Of a stretch of 55,079 nt of DNA, positions 10,010 to 20,520 are shown in pieces; the first letter of the stretch is position 1, and the number at the start of each line of letters is the position of its first letter. Position numbers and translations under genes: made by a program. The stretch is from Diaporthe sp. PMI_573 (Eukaryota; Ascomycota; Sordariomycetes; Diaporthales; Diaporthaceae), in contig JAJTUP010000169.1 of the NCBI GenBank assembly GCA_021399435.1, positions 1 to 55,079 of the forward strand, given 5' to 3'. The notes below the pieces were generated by a model that did not search any database, was not told the origin of the DNA, and saw nothing but the letters and a program-made list of their open reading frames with translations.

Positions 10010-10180
10010 TGCATTGTACTGTACTGTACACACACACACACACACATTTTATTACGCCCGGCAGGACTGACCCGTAAAGGGCGAAATGGGTGTCACTGAA
10101 ATCTTGACTTAACGCTTTTAGTAGTGGTGGTGTGGGTCCGTGGCTTTACGTGGCTTGGCAGATCACTAGTGTAGCACAGA
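10010..10180 (-). mobile_element. 5'-truncated LINE 3' end (copy 3) with (CA)n tail
   Basis: On minus this reads CTGCCAAGCCACG, CACCACCACTACTAAAAG, GACACCCATTTCGCC and then GCCGGGCGTAATAAAAT plus (GT)n. It is the most complete 3' end of the three related copies and links them to the LINEs at 7.7 and 50.05 kb through the shared CCGGGCG-x-AATAAA terminus. Confidence 0.65.
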
Positions 10181-10338
10181 GGTATTAAATGAACAGGACC
10201 TAACAGTTCAGACTGCCCATAACCAACCTGCCCTATACTGCAACCTTCCATCAGGTGAACGATCCCCCACTTCCTGTCCTGTTCTTCTCTCGCTTCATAT
10301 ACTTGCTCTGAAATTCACGTCCCGCAGAAGCCGCAACC

Positions 10339-11046
10339 ATGGCGCCACAACTTGATCCTGCAACGCGTATTCTGTTTCAATCTCTGCTAACACAAGATTT
10401 CGATTCCCAGACAATAGCCTCTGAGGCCTCTTGCAGCGTGCGCACCGTGCAAAGGATTAAATCAGAAAGGCAACAGTCCGAAATGCCTGCCCAAAAATCA
10501 ACTCGCGCCGGCCGCCGCAGTCGCCAGACTTCAGCCATGCAGAAAGCGCTCCTCGATGTACTGGTCAAATAATCGTATATGTATCGATGCGAGATGGAAA
10601 CTTTCCTCTACCGACACTTTAGAACGAGGATTTCAGAGAGATCGATCACTCGGACCCTGCGATCGATTGGCTGGAACGAGAAAGATAATTCGTCGCATCG
10701 CGCACCAACGGGATGATGACCTTCGAGATCACTATCTTCATAGGATGTCCCGTTACGAGTCCCACCAACTCGTCTTTGTTGACGAGTCCGGCTGCGATAA
10801 AAGAGTCGGGTACAGGCGATGGGGTTGGTCTCCGAAGGGGTCCTCCCCAGTCGAGATCACGAAGTTCGGTCGCGGAAACGGTGGCACATCCTTCCGGCAT
10901 ACGCACAAGATGGCATTGTAGTAAGACGAGTTTACCAGGGATCAACAGACAGTGATCTGTTTGAGGACTTCATAGCGCAACTACTACACCACTGTGGCAG
11001 ATACCCGGAGCCGAAATCCGTCATCGTTATGGACAACGCTTCGTAG
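10339..11046 (+). pseudogene. Tc1/mariner-like transposase, frameshifted and 3'-truncated
   Basis: The N-terminal helix-turn-helix (MAPQLDPATRILFQSLL ... SVRTVQRIKSERQ) begins at ATG 10339 and is open to 10572. The DDE_3-type catalytic region then appears in two other frames: QLVFVDESGCDKRVGYRRWG at about 10770-10840 and VYQGSTDSDLFEDFIAQLLH followed by SVIVMDNAS near 11046. At least two frameshifts interrupt the gene. Homology stops after the second catalytic Asp (MDNAS), so the third acidic residue and C-terminus are missing. I could not find terminal inverted repeats. This is a dead transposase copy. Confidence 0.85.
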
Positions 11047-11630
11047 TGTTTCCGATTAGCCTTTTATTTGGCTCTATATACCTGGACCGCTATTCTCAGC
11101 ATCAATTTTCTGTTGTCAAGATGATCCCTAAATCCGCGGCTACGTGCAATATATGTTTGATATGTACTGTGTTCTCTATTTGAGCCTAATCTTATATACG
11201 ATTCTAAACTTTGTTGTTGGACTGTTAGTTATGTATTTCTATTGCGTCGCCGGTGCGCAGAGCACGAAACATCCTTTGTAAGAGCATGTATTGAGAATCC
11301 CTCTTCTATTTGCTCAGTACCATCCGTTCTGATTGTGCTCGGCATGTATTGGTTGGCTTGATTTCCTGCTGCATAGGGATGTGAGTATCATGTGGTCGCT
11401 GCGGCACAGAGCACGAAACATCGTAGGTAAGAGAGTTGAGGTTATTTTGAAAACCTTAATTCTTTGTACGATATCGCTTGACTCTGGCTCCCATCCTTGT
11501 AATAAGGTCCGTGTTTCTACTTTATTTGGATCAACCCCATCCTCATGGACTTCTCCGGATTCATTCCAATTTCCGGCCCAATCTTTTGCAATACTGCATG
11601 CTGCATCATATCCCCCGAAATTTTTAAACC
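11047..11630. other. Intergenic with a diverged direct repeat
   Basis: No gene is supported. CAGAGCACGAAACATC occurs near 11260 and near 11405, each followed by GTAAGAG, suggesting an old ~145-bp tandem duplication. Confidence 0.45.
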
Positions 11631-12757
11631 ATGTCTGTTGGTTCTGCCAATAGTCCCTTCAGCGTCGATGATGACGCCGTGTCTGTTGTCAGTACTGGTA
11701 CTTTCGTTTATGAAGACCCGTGGGAGGCCGCAGACTCTGACGCGGGGGATACCGATGCCTACACCAACAACGAAGGAACCATTCGTATGCCGGAACGAAC
11801 TGCCGCCAAAATCCCAGTGCTTTCGGGCTCCGATACGGTTGAATCTCGAAAGAGCTACGGACTCCGCATGATTATACCCACTCGCATTGGTAGGGTAGAT
11901 GACCTTTGGAACACCAACAAGGTTCTTTTCACACAGACAAGGCACCTGCGGCTGGAGTTTCCCTTCAGGCCCAACAATGTTCAGGGTGAAGAACGCGAGG
12001 TCTTGCTTAACGATGGCTCGAGTTGGGACATTGATGTCATCGCTCCAGTCTATGCCCCTGATTGTACTATGGATATGGCAAAGCCTTTCACGTGGAACGT
12101 TGAAGGCTGCTTTCACCCCAACTGGGTCACATGGAAGCGCCAGGTGACTGATGATTCTTTTCGCATCTCCGCTGGTCAGACCCGTTCGTCCACCGCAGTT
12201 GCTCAATTTTTCATCCCTGTGAATGGCGGTCTTCAAAAGTTGGTCCTCAACTATCGACGCTTGGCCCGAGCTCTATGTGCTGACATTTTTCGCACAGAGC
12301 CGGACGAACCTTCGACAAGAGCCTCGAGCTACCCACCCATCCTATGACCGTCCATGGTTTCGGTATCTGCGATCCGAACAAGTATGCCTGGAAAGATGTT
12401 GGTGTCCTACCATCTTGGCTGGATATATCGGAAAGGAACAATGCGATGGGGTTTTTGAGAATGAGCACGCGTTTCAACATGAATCCGCCCGCACAAGGAG
12501 ATGGGTCAAAGGTCCCACCAAGTGGTGATTATCCCTTCCACGTCCTTCTCTACTGGCCTCGTGTGGAGACTTTCCTCCGTGAAACTAGGTGGGGCAGAGC
12601 GATCAAAAGAGGAGGCTTCCTCCAAACAGAGGGTCGCGTGGTTCATTTCATCGGGAAGATGATTGGTCTTCTCAAGACATCGCTGCTTCGGGATGTTCCC
12701 TCTGGCGTGTATATTTGTGAGCTTCGAAGAAGCTATCCACACAATATAGGCTCTTGA
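11631..12757 (+). CDS. Hypothetical protein, two exons
   Basis: Exons 11631-12238 and 12298-12757 join two open segments into 355 residues. The intron (59 nt) has an unusual donor GTTGGT, a TGCTGAC branch site and acceptor CGCACAG, and fuses VNGGLQK to AGRTFDKSLEL. The start MSVGSANSPFSVDDDAVS is followed by an acidic region, then a Trp-rich globular part (KPFTWNVEGCFHPNWVTWKR; HVLLYWPRVETFL). There are no membrane segments. I do not recognise the family. Without splicing, the second half would be read from a separate ATG overlapping the first stop (ATGA), so a frameshift is the alternative explanation. Strong protein-like composition in both halves supports a real or recently real gene. Confidence 0.6.
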
Positions 12758-13959
12758 CAGTCTAGAGATTACATTATAAGGGATTCCAAATTTGTCATGC
12801 GATTTGTTGCCAGGTGCTAAAGCTCGCACGATTCCTGATAAACTCAAGTCAAAAAACATCACGATGCTGACCGAGTACTCCTTTACCTCAAAAGCACCAA
12901 ACACCTTGCTCTTTGCTTCCAAGGTACCGAAGAGTTGATTGTTGCAAGCAAATGCCTCGTTTGCAGACAACAGTATTGATCGGAAAAGCTCTCAGGCATT
13001 TGTAAATTGTAATGCAGCTGTTTGGGGGGCTAACTTGGATGGAGAGCAAATCTGCAAGACAAAAATTCAATATACAGATACAGAAGGACCTGCATAACCC
13101 AAACCTGGTGGTTTTCGCCCCCAATAAGTAACACACTTTACTGGTTCTACCTGTCCGCAGCTATCCCATAAAATGCAATCTGGAATCCCTAGACACAAGG
13201 CATAATCTCGTCTGTCATCAAAACATGACAACGGCTTATAATACCTCAATAGGCTGTGGATGTTCGAATAACTTATTTAATTTCTTAACTGGTGAGTGAC
13301 GTTCATCATAAATCAACAAGCTACATCCTGCTCCGTGTGCTGGCGGGCCTTGGCAGGGCCACCCTAATTTTGGGATCTGGGACAGGTTGCGGGTTTTTAT
13401 CGAGCCAGGGGCTTACGTATCAGGCCCTAACCCCTCTAGGTTGGGTATCTCCTCTGGCGCAGACTGAAAGCTGGAGACTAGGGCTGTGACATCACAACTC
13501 CGACAGAAGCCAGCGACTCTGCTTAGAACAGTCACGACAGACTAAACATGCTTCATTCCGTTCTAGACGTCCCGCAGAATTCATTGAATCCAGTTAGACT
13601 TCTTCATCTATTCTTTCGCGACTTCGTATTGGAATCCAAGCGGCGAACTACAAATCCATCTTCCGTACGTACGGGGAAAGCAGAATAACGAGGTTATCAC
13701 GAAACGGTCTTTTCTTCGTGATGATGTCTAGAGGCTAAGTTCTGGTGGTGGCCTTCAGGGCACGGAAGTGCCCTTATGGCGACCCCTTTTCCGGCTGACT
13801 AAGCAGAAGGCAACGGCCAACCGTCACTATCCATCTTTTAGTCTCGAACTGTCACATGCCAGCCAGGATTCCCTTGCTCGCTGCACATCACTGAGCGCTC
13901 ACTCTCCGTAGTGATCAGTAATATCATTCCTCGACCTCAACTACATATTGCCAGCAGAC
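12758..13959. other. Intergenic, no gene seen
   Basis: About 1.2 kb. Short minus-strand frames (12506-12970, 12888-13249) mostly shadow or lie outside conserved-looking sequence. The last ~150 bp before 13960 presumably hold the promoter of the FTA2-like gene. Confidence 0.5.
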
Positions 13960-14959
13960 ATGGCAAGGAACATCGTAGAGGACAACTGGCGCCTGATGTC
14001 TTCTGCCGAGCTGCCACCCTGTGACGGGCCCAAGATCCAAGCGTTTAAGCACCGCTTCTCACCGATATATTGGGCGGAATGTATCGGTGGAATCGGTGAA
14101 AACGGCGAAGACATTGGCTCACAGGCCTACGTGTTCAAGGTTGAGATCCAATTGAAGACCTACGCTTTGAAAGTGGTACGGATAGCTGAATCGGCTTTGT
14201 TGTCTTTCGAGTATAAAACACTTACACGTGTCCCAGTTCAAATTTTTCAACCCCTCAACGCAGAGCTTCGTCCTAGGTCCTATTCTTGGGAGACAACTCG
14301 ACGCTGACGAATTGGCCTTCCACACGGATCCCTTTTTTGCAGAGTGCCGAGCGTACGGGCGCATTGAGGAAGCGCGCGCCAAGGAAAAGCGAGCGCGCCA
14401 AGTTGCAGCCCAGTGTTATGGTTTCCTGATCCTGGGTGCTTCAGAGGTGGAGCGGCTGAAAAAGAACGGCTTTGATCTATGGCCCGAAGACCTGCCACCA
14501 GGACATGAGTATCGGACCATGGCCGACGGGAGTCCCGTTCGCGCCCTTGTGAAGGAGTATATTGAGGATGACCAAGATCCTGATCTGCGTGCCATGAGCT
14601 GGATGCTGAAAGACATCCGTTTCCTCAACAGAAACGGGTGTCTGAACAGGGACATCAAGCGGGATAACTATCGCAACGGTCTTTTGGTTGATTTCGGATG
14701 CGCTTGGACCGAACCGCACTGCCTTATTCGGCTGGCGGGCAAAGAGCGTGTGGAGAATTGGAAGAAAGCGGACAGGGTGCAATTCGATACAATGGCAAGG
14801 GAGCTAGGGTTTGGTGATGCAATTCATGCGATACCCAACTGGGAATACCGGCAGAAGTTGCGAGAAAGCCGACATGATTCACTGGATGACGAAACTCAAT
14901 CAGAAGAGTCTTCGAGCATCCCATCAACAGCTAGCAGAATTCTTGTGTATACCTGCTAG
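13960..14959 (+). CDS. FTA2-like (kinetochore Sim4 complex) / protein kinase-fold protein, two exons
   Basis: Exons 13960-14175 and 14237-14959 encode 312 residues. The 61-nt intron joins QLKTYALKV to FKFFNPSTQSF in frame. Together they give the motif YALKVFKFFNP, then DPFFAECRAYGRIEEA, which I recognise from fungal Sim4-complex FTA2-like proteins with a degenerate kinase fold. Kinase-like features are the ALKV lysine (beta-3), NRDIKRDNY in place of the HRD loop, and LLVDFGCAW in place of DFG. Family knowledge: Fta2 sits at the inner kinetochore, but many filamentous fungi carry expanded accessory FTA2-like families of unknown role, which may apply here given the transposon-rich setting. The reading frame looks intact, with an acidic Ser-rich tail. 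Confidence 0.7.
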
Positions 14960-15129
14960 GTAGGTAAACCCACCGTCTCACTGTCTTTTATTGCTTGAGT
15001 CCAAATTAGCACTGACTAATACTTCGTTTGAATGCCTCAGAGTGAGATGTATGCACCACAAGTACTAACAAGTGGCATCTATTCCGCATGATCCACTAAC
15101 TACTACTCAGACCTGGTAGTCCTATATTG

Positions 15130-15700
15130 CATTCTAGACCAGGCCTACATATAGGGCCATAGTGAGCAACCTGAAACGCTTAGAGCGGGCCACCTCAATG
15201 GCCTTAACTCTTGAGTTAACCTCTTGGGCAGCAGAATGCAAAAAGTGAGCAAAGTCGTTGATATAGTGTATTTGTACTAACGCCGCAAATACCTCTTTAG
15301 ATCACCAAAATAGGCCTCAATTAGGTTAAAATCAGGAAAGTAAGGGGGCAAATACTTCTCCTATATGCCCCTCTACCTAATCGCCACTAATATCCTCTCA
15401 TCGTGGTACCAGGAAGCATTATCCATCACGAGAATCAACCTCAGGCCCAGGTATGGGTTCATCTTCGGGAGCACTTCATCAAGCAACCACTAAAGGAAGA
15501 ACTCCTTCGTGGTGTGGCCCTTGTACACCATAATAGTAAGCAAACCGTCGATCGTGATCAACAGGAGGATGTGGCAGCGGGCACCTCGCTTGAGAAGACT
15601 TTCAACCCGTAGAGTATACCCCTTCGGCACCCAGCGAGTCCTCCTCGCACCATCCCTCTTATCAAGCCCCAATTCATCGCAGAAGATAAACATCTCTGCT
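15130..15700 (-). pseudogene. Tc1/mariner-like transposase remnant (DDE_3)
   Basis: On the minus strand [20 protein letters not shown] begins at 15693. It is followed by [46 protein letters not shown] and, after in-frame stops, LPPYFPDFNLIEAYFGDLKR. Both catalytic aspartates and the third acidic residue (NLIEAYF) are therefore present. A C-terminal segment (QIHYINDFAHFLHSAAQEV) extends to about 15130. At least two stop codons break the frame near 15350-15370. It belongs to a different subfamily from the remnant at 10.3 kb. Confidence 0.8.
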
Positions 15701-15865
15701 ATGTGGATAGGCTTCGAGACTCACCAGATGTAATAATTGCGGAGATCTTCATCACGCTAACGGGCCAGTATGTGTACTCGTTTATTGCTCCAGCTACTAC
15801 TCTTAAGGGCACGGGCGATCATTCTCCACCGCTACCCAAGCAGAATCTCTTGAAATTGAGAAAAG

Positions 15866-16062
15866 CAATGTATGTAGAAAGCGTCTTACAAAGGCTCTAC
15901 CAAGCTGCAAATTGTGATCTTGAAAAAACACAACAAGGCATTGTTTATCTAGATGAAATAGATAAACTCAGTGGTCGGGGGGACAATGCCTCTATTACGC
16001 GTGATGTTTCTGGCGAGGGTGTACAACAAGCAATACTTAAATTATTAGAAGGCACCATCGCG
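15866..16062 (+). pseudogene. ClpX-like AAA+ ATPase fragment
   Basis: About 65 codons read [38 protein letters not shown] and [20 protein letters not shown]. This is the Walker B/sensor region of ClpX, the unfoldase partner of ClpP (mitochondrial in eukaryotes). The Walker A, zinc-binding N-domain and C-terminal lid are absent. Flanking residues within the same 199-codon open frame (15703-16302) are unrelated. The fragment is AT-richer than its neighbours and the [14 protein letters not shown] segment looks bacterial, but I cannot exclude an origin from the nuclear mitochondrial-ClpX gene. It is non-functional as it stands. Confidence 0.8.
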
Positions 16063-16247
16063 ATATTAACCCAACATCTCAAGTTCCCTCACCCTCACCG
16101 CATCCAGGTTGAGAACCTCGCTGGTTGCAAGCAACTCCTAGAGGAATACCAGACCAAGAACGCGGATAGACCCGGAACAAGGACAAGAACCAGAACCAAC
16201 AAAAAAAAAAAAAAAAGACAAAAGAGACAACAATTCACCTTAATCAA

Positions 16248-16321
16248 GGAACCACCGGGAATCGAACCCGAGCCTCCAGCTTTTAACGGCATGGTGTTCT
16301 AAACCACTGAACTATAGATCC
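16248..16321 (-). repeat. tRNA-like sequence / SINE head
   Basis: A 74-nt minus-strand sequence has an acceptor-like pairing (GGATCTA with TGGTTCC), a D-arm with GTTC/GAAC, a B box GGTTCGATTCC and a T-arm. The anticodon stem does not pair; the loop contains CGTTAA (Asn-like). It is followed downstream on minus by a T-rich tract including an 18-T run, so a tRNA-derived SINE or a tRNA pseudogene is more likely than a working tRNA. Confidence 0.55.
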
Positions 16322-16427
16322 GTAAGGACTGAGGATCCTTGTTGCCTCTGGGAAACATAAGGAAACCCAACACTTATATAGACGCCTAGGATCTCCGACA
16401 GATCAGCACCCTCATTTACAATCAGGA

Positions 16428-16860
16428 ACCAGACGAGCCGCCCACAGGCGCATTTTCATCAACCACAACACCAGGAATTTCAAAATCAGACCAATCAACA
16501 CCACCGTCACTCACCACCGAACTCCAATCAACTGCATACCACCACTCGCATCAGGCGAGCCGCGACGAACAACCTCAGCAGATTGCTTGGCAATACGCTG
16601 ACGCTCAACCTCAGCCTCCTCCCGCTCCAGACGGTCCAACTCGTCCAAGTTGTCCAAGCCACGGCGGACCGCACGCTTCATCTTGTCAGACCAAAAGCGC
16701 TTCTGTTTCCGTAAACGCAGCAGCTTCTCCTCCAACTCCTCGATCTCATCCTCAAGCTTCCGATGCTGGGAAGAGATGTTCCGAAGCTCAGCAGGGGTCG
16801 GCCCTAACACGTCATACCTGGCACGGTTCAGTCGGACATATTCGGCGCATCGACTAGGTT
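16428..16860 (-). pseudogene. Coiled-coil C-terminal region of a transposon-type protein, frameshifted
   Basis: The minus strand reads [20 protein letters not shown], then a charged coiled coil ([36 protein letters not shown]) and an acidic/basic helix ([20 protein letters not shown]). Near 16520 the frame shifts by one base; the C-terminus continues as SDFEIPGVVVDENAPVGGSS and stops at about 16428. I have a general memory of such tails in repetitive fungal proteins linked to transposons, but cannot name the family. The N-terminal part is missing, so it is a remnant. Confidence 0.5.
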
Positions 16861-17654
16861 CCGATTTCCAAACTGGTGACCTTACATACTACATGTTGGG
16901 GCTAGGTGCTTGCGGTGAGGACGATACCGGCAGGGATATGACTGCTAACATTGTCGCGATGTCAGCCGAGGTAATGGGCTTGCAGTCTAACGACTCCTTA
17001 TACGGGCTTTTCGATCCCTGTCCCAGAAAGACCAAATATATACCAGCGCATGGCGGAAAGCAGCTTCAGCCTTGTGGTAGGAAACGGATTACTACCCAAG
17101 ATTATAACGAGGATTGAGAAAGCCGCTTCTAATATTTAGGTGCAGGACTAAGTCTAATTGTAAGAAAACTGAATTAGGGGCTATAAAGAGTAACACAGAG
17201 GACCACGAATTGGCTGGGCTAATTACAATGGTTGAAGTCGGTGAGTCCATCTCGTATTGCGATTATTTGATGAGTCTAGAGATCAGTTTGGCATGAGACG
17301 AAGTAAATATACGCCAGGAAGTGTTTCCTTTGGGGGTATATATAATGAGAGAGACATTTGAACCGGAGTTTGAAATTACGGAATACAATTCTTTAACTAA
17401 TATTTCGTCTTAGGATGAGGTAAAATTGGTACTTACATTCATTCTAGAAACTCGAGATGGAGAAATTCGAAGGAAGAAAAAAAGAAAAAGGAAAGGAAAG
17501 CCTTAAACTTAAGTTAAGGGCAGGGAAACTAGGCTTTGCTGCATGGGCAACCAGAGGGGAGCTGTGTAGGCGGCGTTTACCGAAATTAGTTATCGACCAT
17601 GGCGAGGATCTTAAGTGTCAGCGATGCCATTCAGTGATCGGTGGAAGGTGTCAG
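16861..17654. other. Intergenic, no gene seen
   Basis: About 800 bp without recognisable coding sequence. Several short open frames have no protein-like features. Confidence 0.5.
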
Positions 17655-17870
17655 CCACATCGGAACTTACCAGGTCCATTTTATTCTTGATAGCCACGAC
17701 ACAGGCCGTAGCGTGCTCTGCAGCATTACCAACGATCGGGATAAGAATAAGGCCAATGAAGTTCTTGCCGAATGCCCCTGTCGCGACGATAGGATCGATG
17801 GCATCGACGAGGTAGTCCGCGCAGAAAGAAATGAATCCCAAAAGTACAACCAGTATAAGTCAGAAATATG
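17655..17870 (-). pseudogene. Vacuolar Ca2+/H+ exchanger (VCX1/CAX-type) exon fragment
   Basis: The minus strand encodes [20 protein letters not shown], then [20 protein letters not shown] and IKNKMDL. It includes the GNAAEH signature of the first exchanger repeat, which binds Ca2+ in CAX proteins of the vacuolar membrane. The segment ends exactly at a GTAAGT donor (exon end 17671), and a stop codon precedes LILVV. Neither the next exon (normally AIGVAVGSS...) nor other exons are nearby. It is an isolated exon-sized relic. Confidence 0.8.
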
Positions 17871-18012
17871 TAAAAAGCCTCTAAGGTGCATAGGATAAAG
17901 GTGTGGTTGTAGTCTCCAAAAGGACAAAGGCATAAGCCATGCTAACTATACCCTTTCAGAAATTATCGTCCCGTCCCGTCAGCTTCGTCTCAATTTCTCA
18001 CTTCTGACAAGA

Positions 18013-18896
18013 TTAGGTTTCCTTAGCCTTGGTCTTCTTCCTGTGATCGACCTTGACCAGGAGAGCACGGTTGATGTGAGGCAGGACACCACCAAAGGCT
18101 ATAGTGGCGCGGATCAGTGTATCAAGCTCCTCGTCACCACGGATGGCGAGCTGTAGGTGGCGAGGTGTGATACGCTTGACCTTGAGATCCTTGGCGGCAT
18201 TCTGTGAGACAGAGATCGCGTCAGTATCGGCTGCATAGTCGGGTAGAGCACTGGAGCAGACGCTATGGTGCGACCCGGAAGTGATGGGGGCGACAGAGGG
18301 GTGACTCACGCCTGCGAGCTCGAGGACCTCAGCGGCCAGATACTCGAGTACAGCGGTAACGTACACAGCAGCCTTGGCGCCAACACGCATCTTGTTCTGG
18401 GTGTTTGTCTTGAGGAAACGCTTGACACGACCGCAGGGGAACTAGAGGGGATGGATGTCAACAGTCAAATTTTGAGGACGCAACAGTAAAAAGGGTTAGA
18501 TCAGCACGGCAGGTCAGCCCGAAAACCAAGCTTGATGCCGTCCACGCGAGCCGACGCAAAGGCATGGTGACCAGATATGTGACGTCAAGTCCATCGGTGA
18601 TGGGTGCTGAAAAGTCGGATCGAGCTAGAAAGAGCCGTGGCACCGATGCGACTATCCTATGCACGTCGCGACTGTGCCGGTAAGACTATAGACGATGCGG
18701 GATGGACGGAGTCGTGGCATGGCGTGTAAGACCGTTGAATGCAACGAGTCGGACAGCGTGCGGTGACGCAAAATGCGAGTCTTACCTGGAGACCAGCACG
18801 GGCAGAGTGGCTCCGCTGCTTTTTGGGGCGCTCGGTGGCCGACGTCTTCCCACCAGAGCTCTTGCGGCCCGAGGACTTGCCCTTTCCACCGGCCAT
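18013..18896 (-). CDS. htz1: Histone variant H2A.Z
   Basis: Exons 18896-18786, 18441-18310 and 18201-18013 encode 143 residues. The start [19 protein letters not shown] is the lysine-rich acetylatable tail. [31 protein letters not shown] and [20 protein letters not shown] mark it as H2A.Z rather than canonical H2A, as does [15 protein letters not shown] in the C-terminal docking region. H2A.Z replaces H2A in nucleosomes next to promoters and is deposited by SWR1. All introns are GT-AG: 344 nt after residue 37, and 108 nt between ELAG and NAAKD. Length and all three frames are intact. It is the clearest housekeeping gene in the window and an island between repeats. Confidence 0.96.
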
Positions 18897-20520
18897 TGTG
18901 TTGATCGTTTACAGCAGGGCGTAGTTGATGTTTGATTATTGGACCTTGGACGCGATATTGTTTCAGGAGGAAAAGCTCTGCAAAGACTTGTTCTAACAGG
19001 CTTGCCTAGGGCTAGCAGCAGTTTGGGGAAGTTTAAAGTGGGGTCACATCGCCGCCAACGGGGCTAATGACTGTCACTGGAGCTCTGAATTCCTTTATCT
19101 AGATTTACAGAGGCAGTCCTCTGAATTTTCCCCATTTTGATCCCTTTATCTTCGGCGGTGGCGTGGCCCAGTGAAACACCTGGTGAATGACTTATAAAAT
19201 GCTGTGCGATACAGGCAGCATATAGCCCTCCTTGCTGATTAATGGGAGGCTGAAACTAGGCTGAAAGAGTTGGAAGATGGGGAGGGGGAGATATGTAGTT
19301 TATTATTTTAGGTGACGCAGCAAATATAAGATGTAAGTCAGCACGCGTGCCGGGCAATGCTCAGTTTCATGAACCAGCGGCAGGACAGCACCAGAGATAC
19401 CCAGGGAAATAACAACGGAAGGATAACGCTTCGACTGGGCATGGTACCATTTGTTATTGCTGGATGTGGTGCTCGGCGTCGTTGTTGGACTTATGGCTAC
19501 GGGCAGCAGTCGAGCACGTTCGGGCTGGCCGCAGCGGATATTCGGTTCCGAGACTTTGGCATCAGGCGCGTGCTGATGCCTTTTGACAAAGGATTGAATC
19601 GAAAGTGGTCTAAGCAGATCGCAGACAACCACGTTCTGACAGTGTATAGGGTGCCCCAAAAGTGCCAACTGCCAAATGGAGACTTCTCGCAACACCCCCT
19701 GCGCGTTGGCGATATCGTACATTGATGAAAGAACACCTGTAGTGTTGTGGGTAATCATCCTTATTACCCTCGGCCTCGGCCATGGAGCTGTCCTAAAGGC
19801 ACAAAACTTTGATTGACGACGAATGTGACAAGCGTGAGGGTGGGGTGAAGATCTCCTCCAGCCACATCCCTAAACGCCGATAGATCCGCAGGGAGGCGTT
19901 GTGGCAACGCGTGTCTCTAGATGATGGTAGCATGTTGCTCACCATCCAGAAGCCCTCAAGTTTGGGTTTAGGTTTCGATACATAGGGCAGAGTCACGCCC
20001 CAAAAAAGCCGCGGTAATAAAAAGGAAGCCAACGGGTGAGATACCCTGCATCCCAATATTTGCCATTGGTGACTTGACCAACATATGTGTGCCGTTGTGG
20101 AAATCAGAACTCTGCACCATGTCAGTGCCTGGCCTCCAAACAAAGAGAATTGATATTCGCACTCCCAAAAACGGATACCGCACACCATGTTCTGACTAAG
20201 CATGCAGCTCTTTATGCACAAGTATATTTCGACTACGGCACTCACATACAAATCATCTAAGCCTCGTTCGACAATCCCTTCCATGCCATCGTTTCCCCCC
20301 AACTCTCAATTTAGATATTTTCTATCAACCATGATGTCGATCTGGAGGCGGTTAGCTTTATATTTGGGATGTGGACCCAGGAGATGCTGCATGAATACTG
20401 AATCGGCACCTCCATCACCATCACCTGCTGTCGCCAGTCTTTCTATAAGGCAAGTACGCATCGAATCCCACGCCACGAATAGCATTTACACGCGATATTG
20501 ACTAGCATTTACTATGGCTT
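18897..20520. other. H2A.Z upstream region and gene-poor stretch
   Basis: The first few hundred bases presumably include the H2A.Z promoter. Open frames on both strands at 19303-20302 (up to 169 codons) overlap each other and have no recognisable domain. I do not call a gene, but a decayed one is possible. Confidence 0.4.

Noticed and set aside
16248..16321. Functional tRNA-Asn gene on minus
   Set aside because: Length, D-arm, B box and T-arm fit, but the anticodon stem does not pair and position 33 is not T; more likely a SINE head or pseudogene.
19303..20302. Overlapping open frames on both strands up to 169 codons
   Set aside because: No conserved motif, no consistent splicing and frames on opposite strands compete. 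Kept only as possible decayed sequence.
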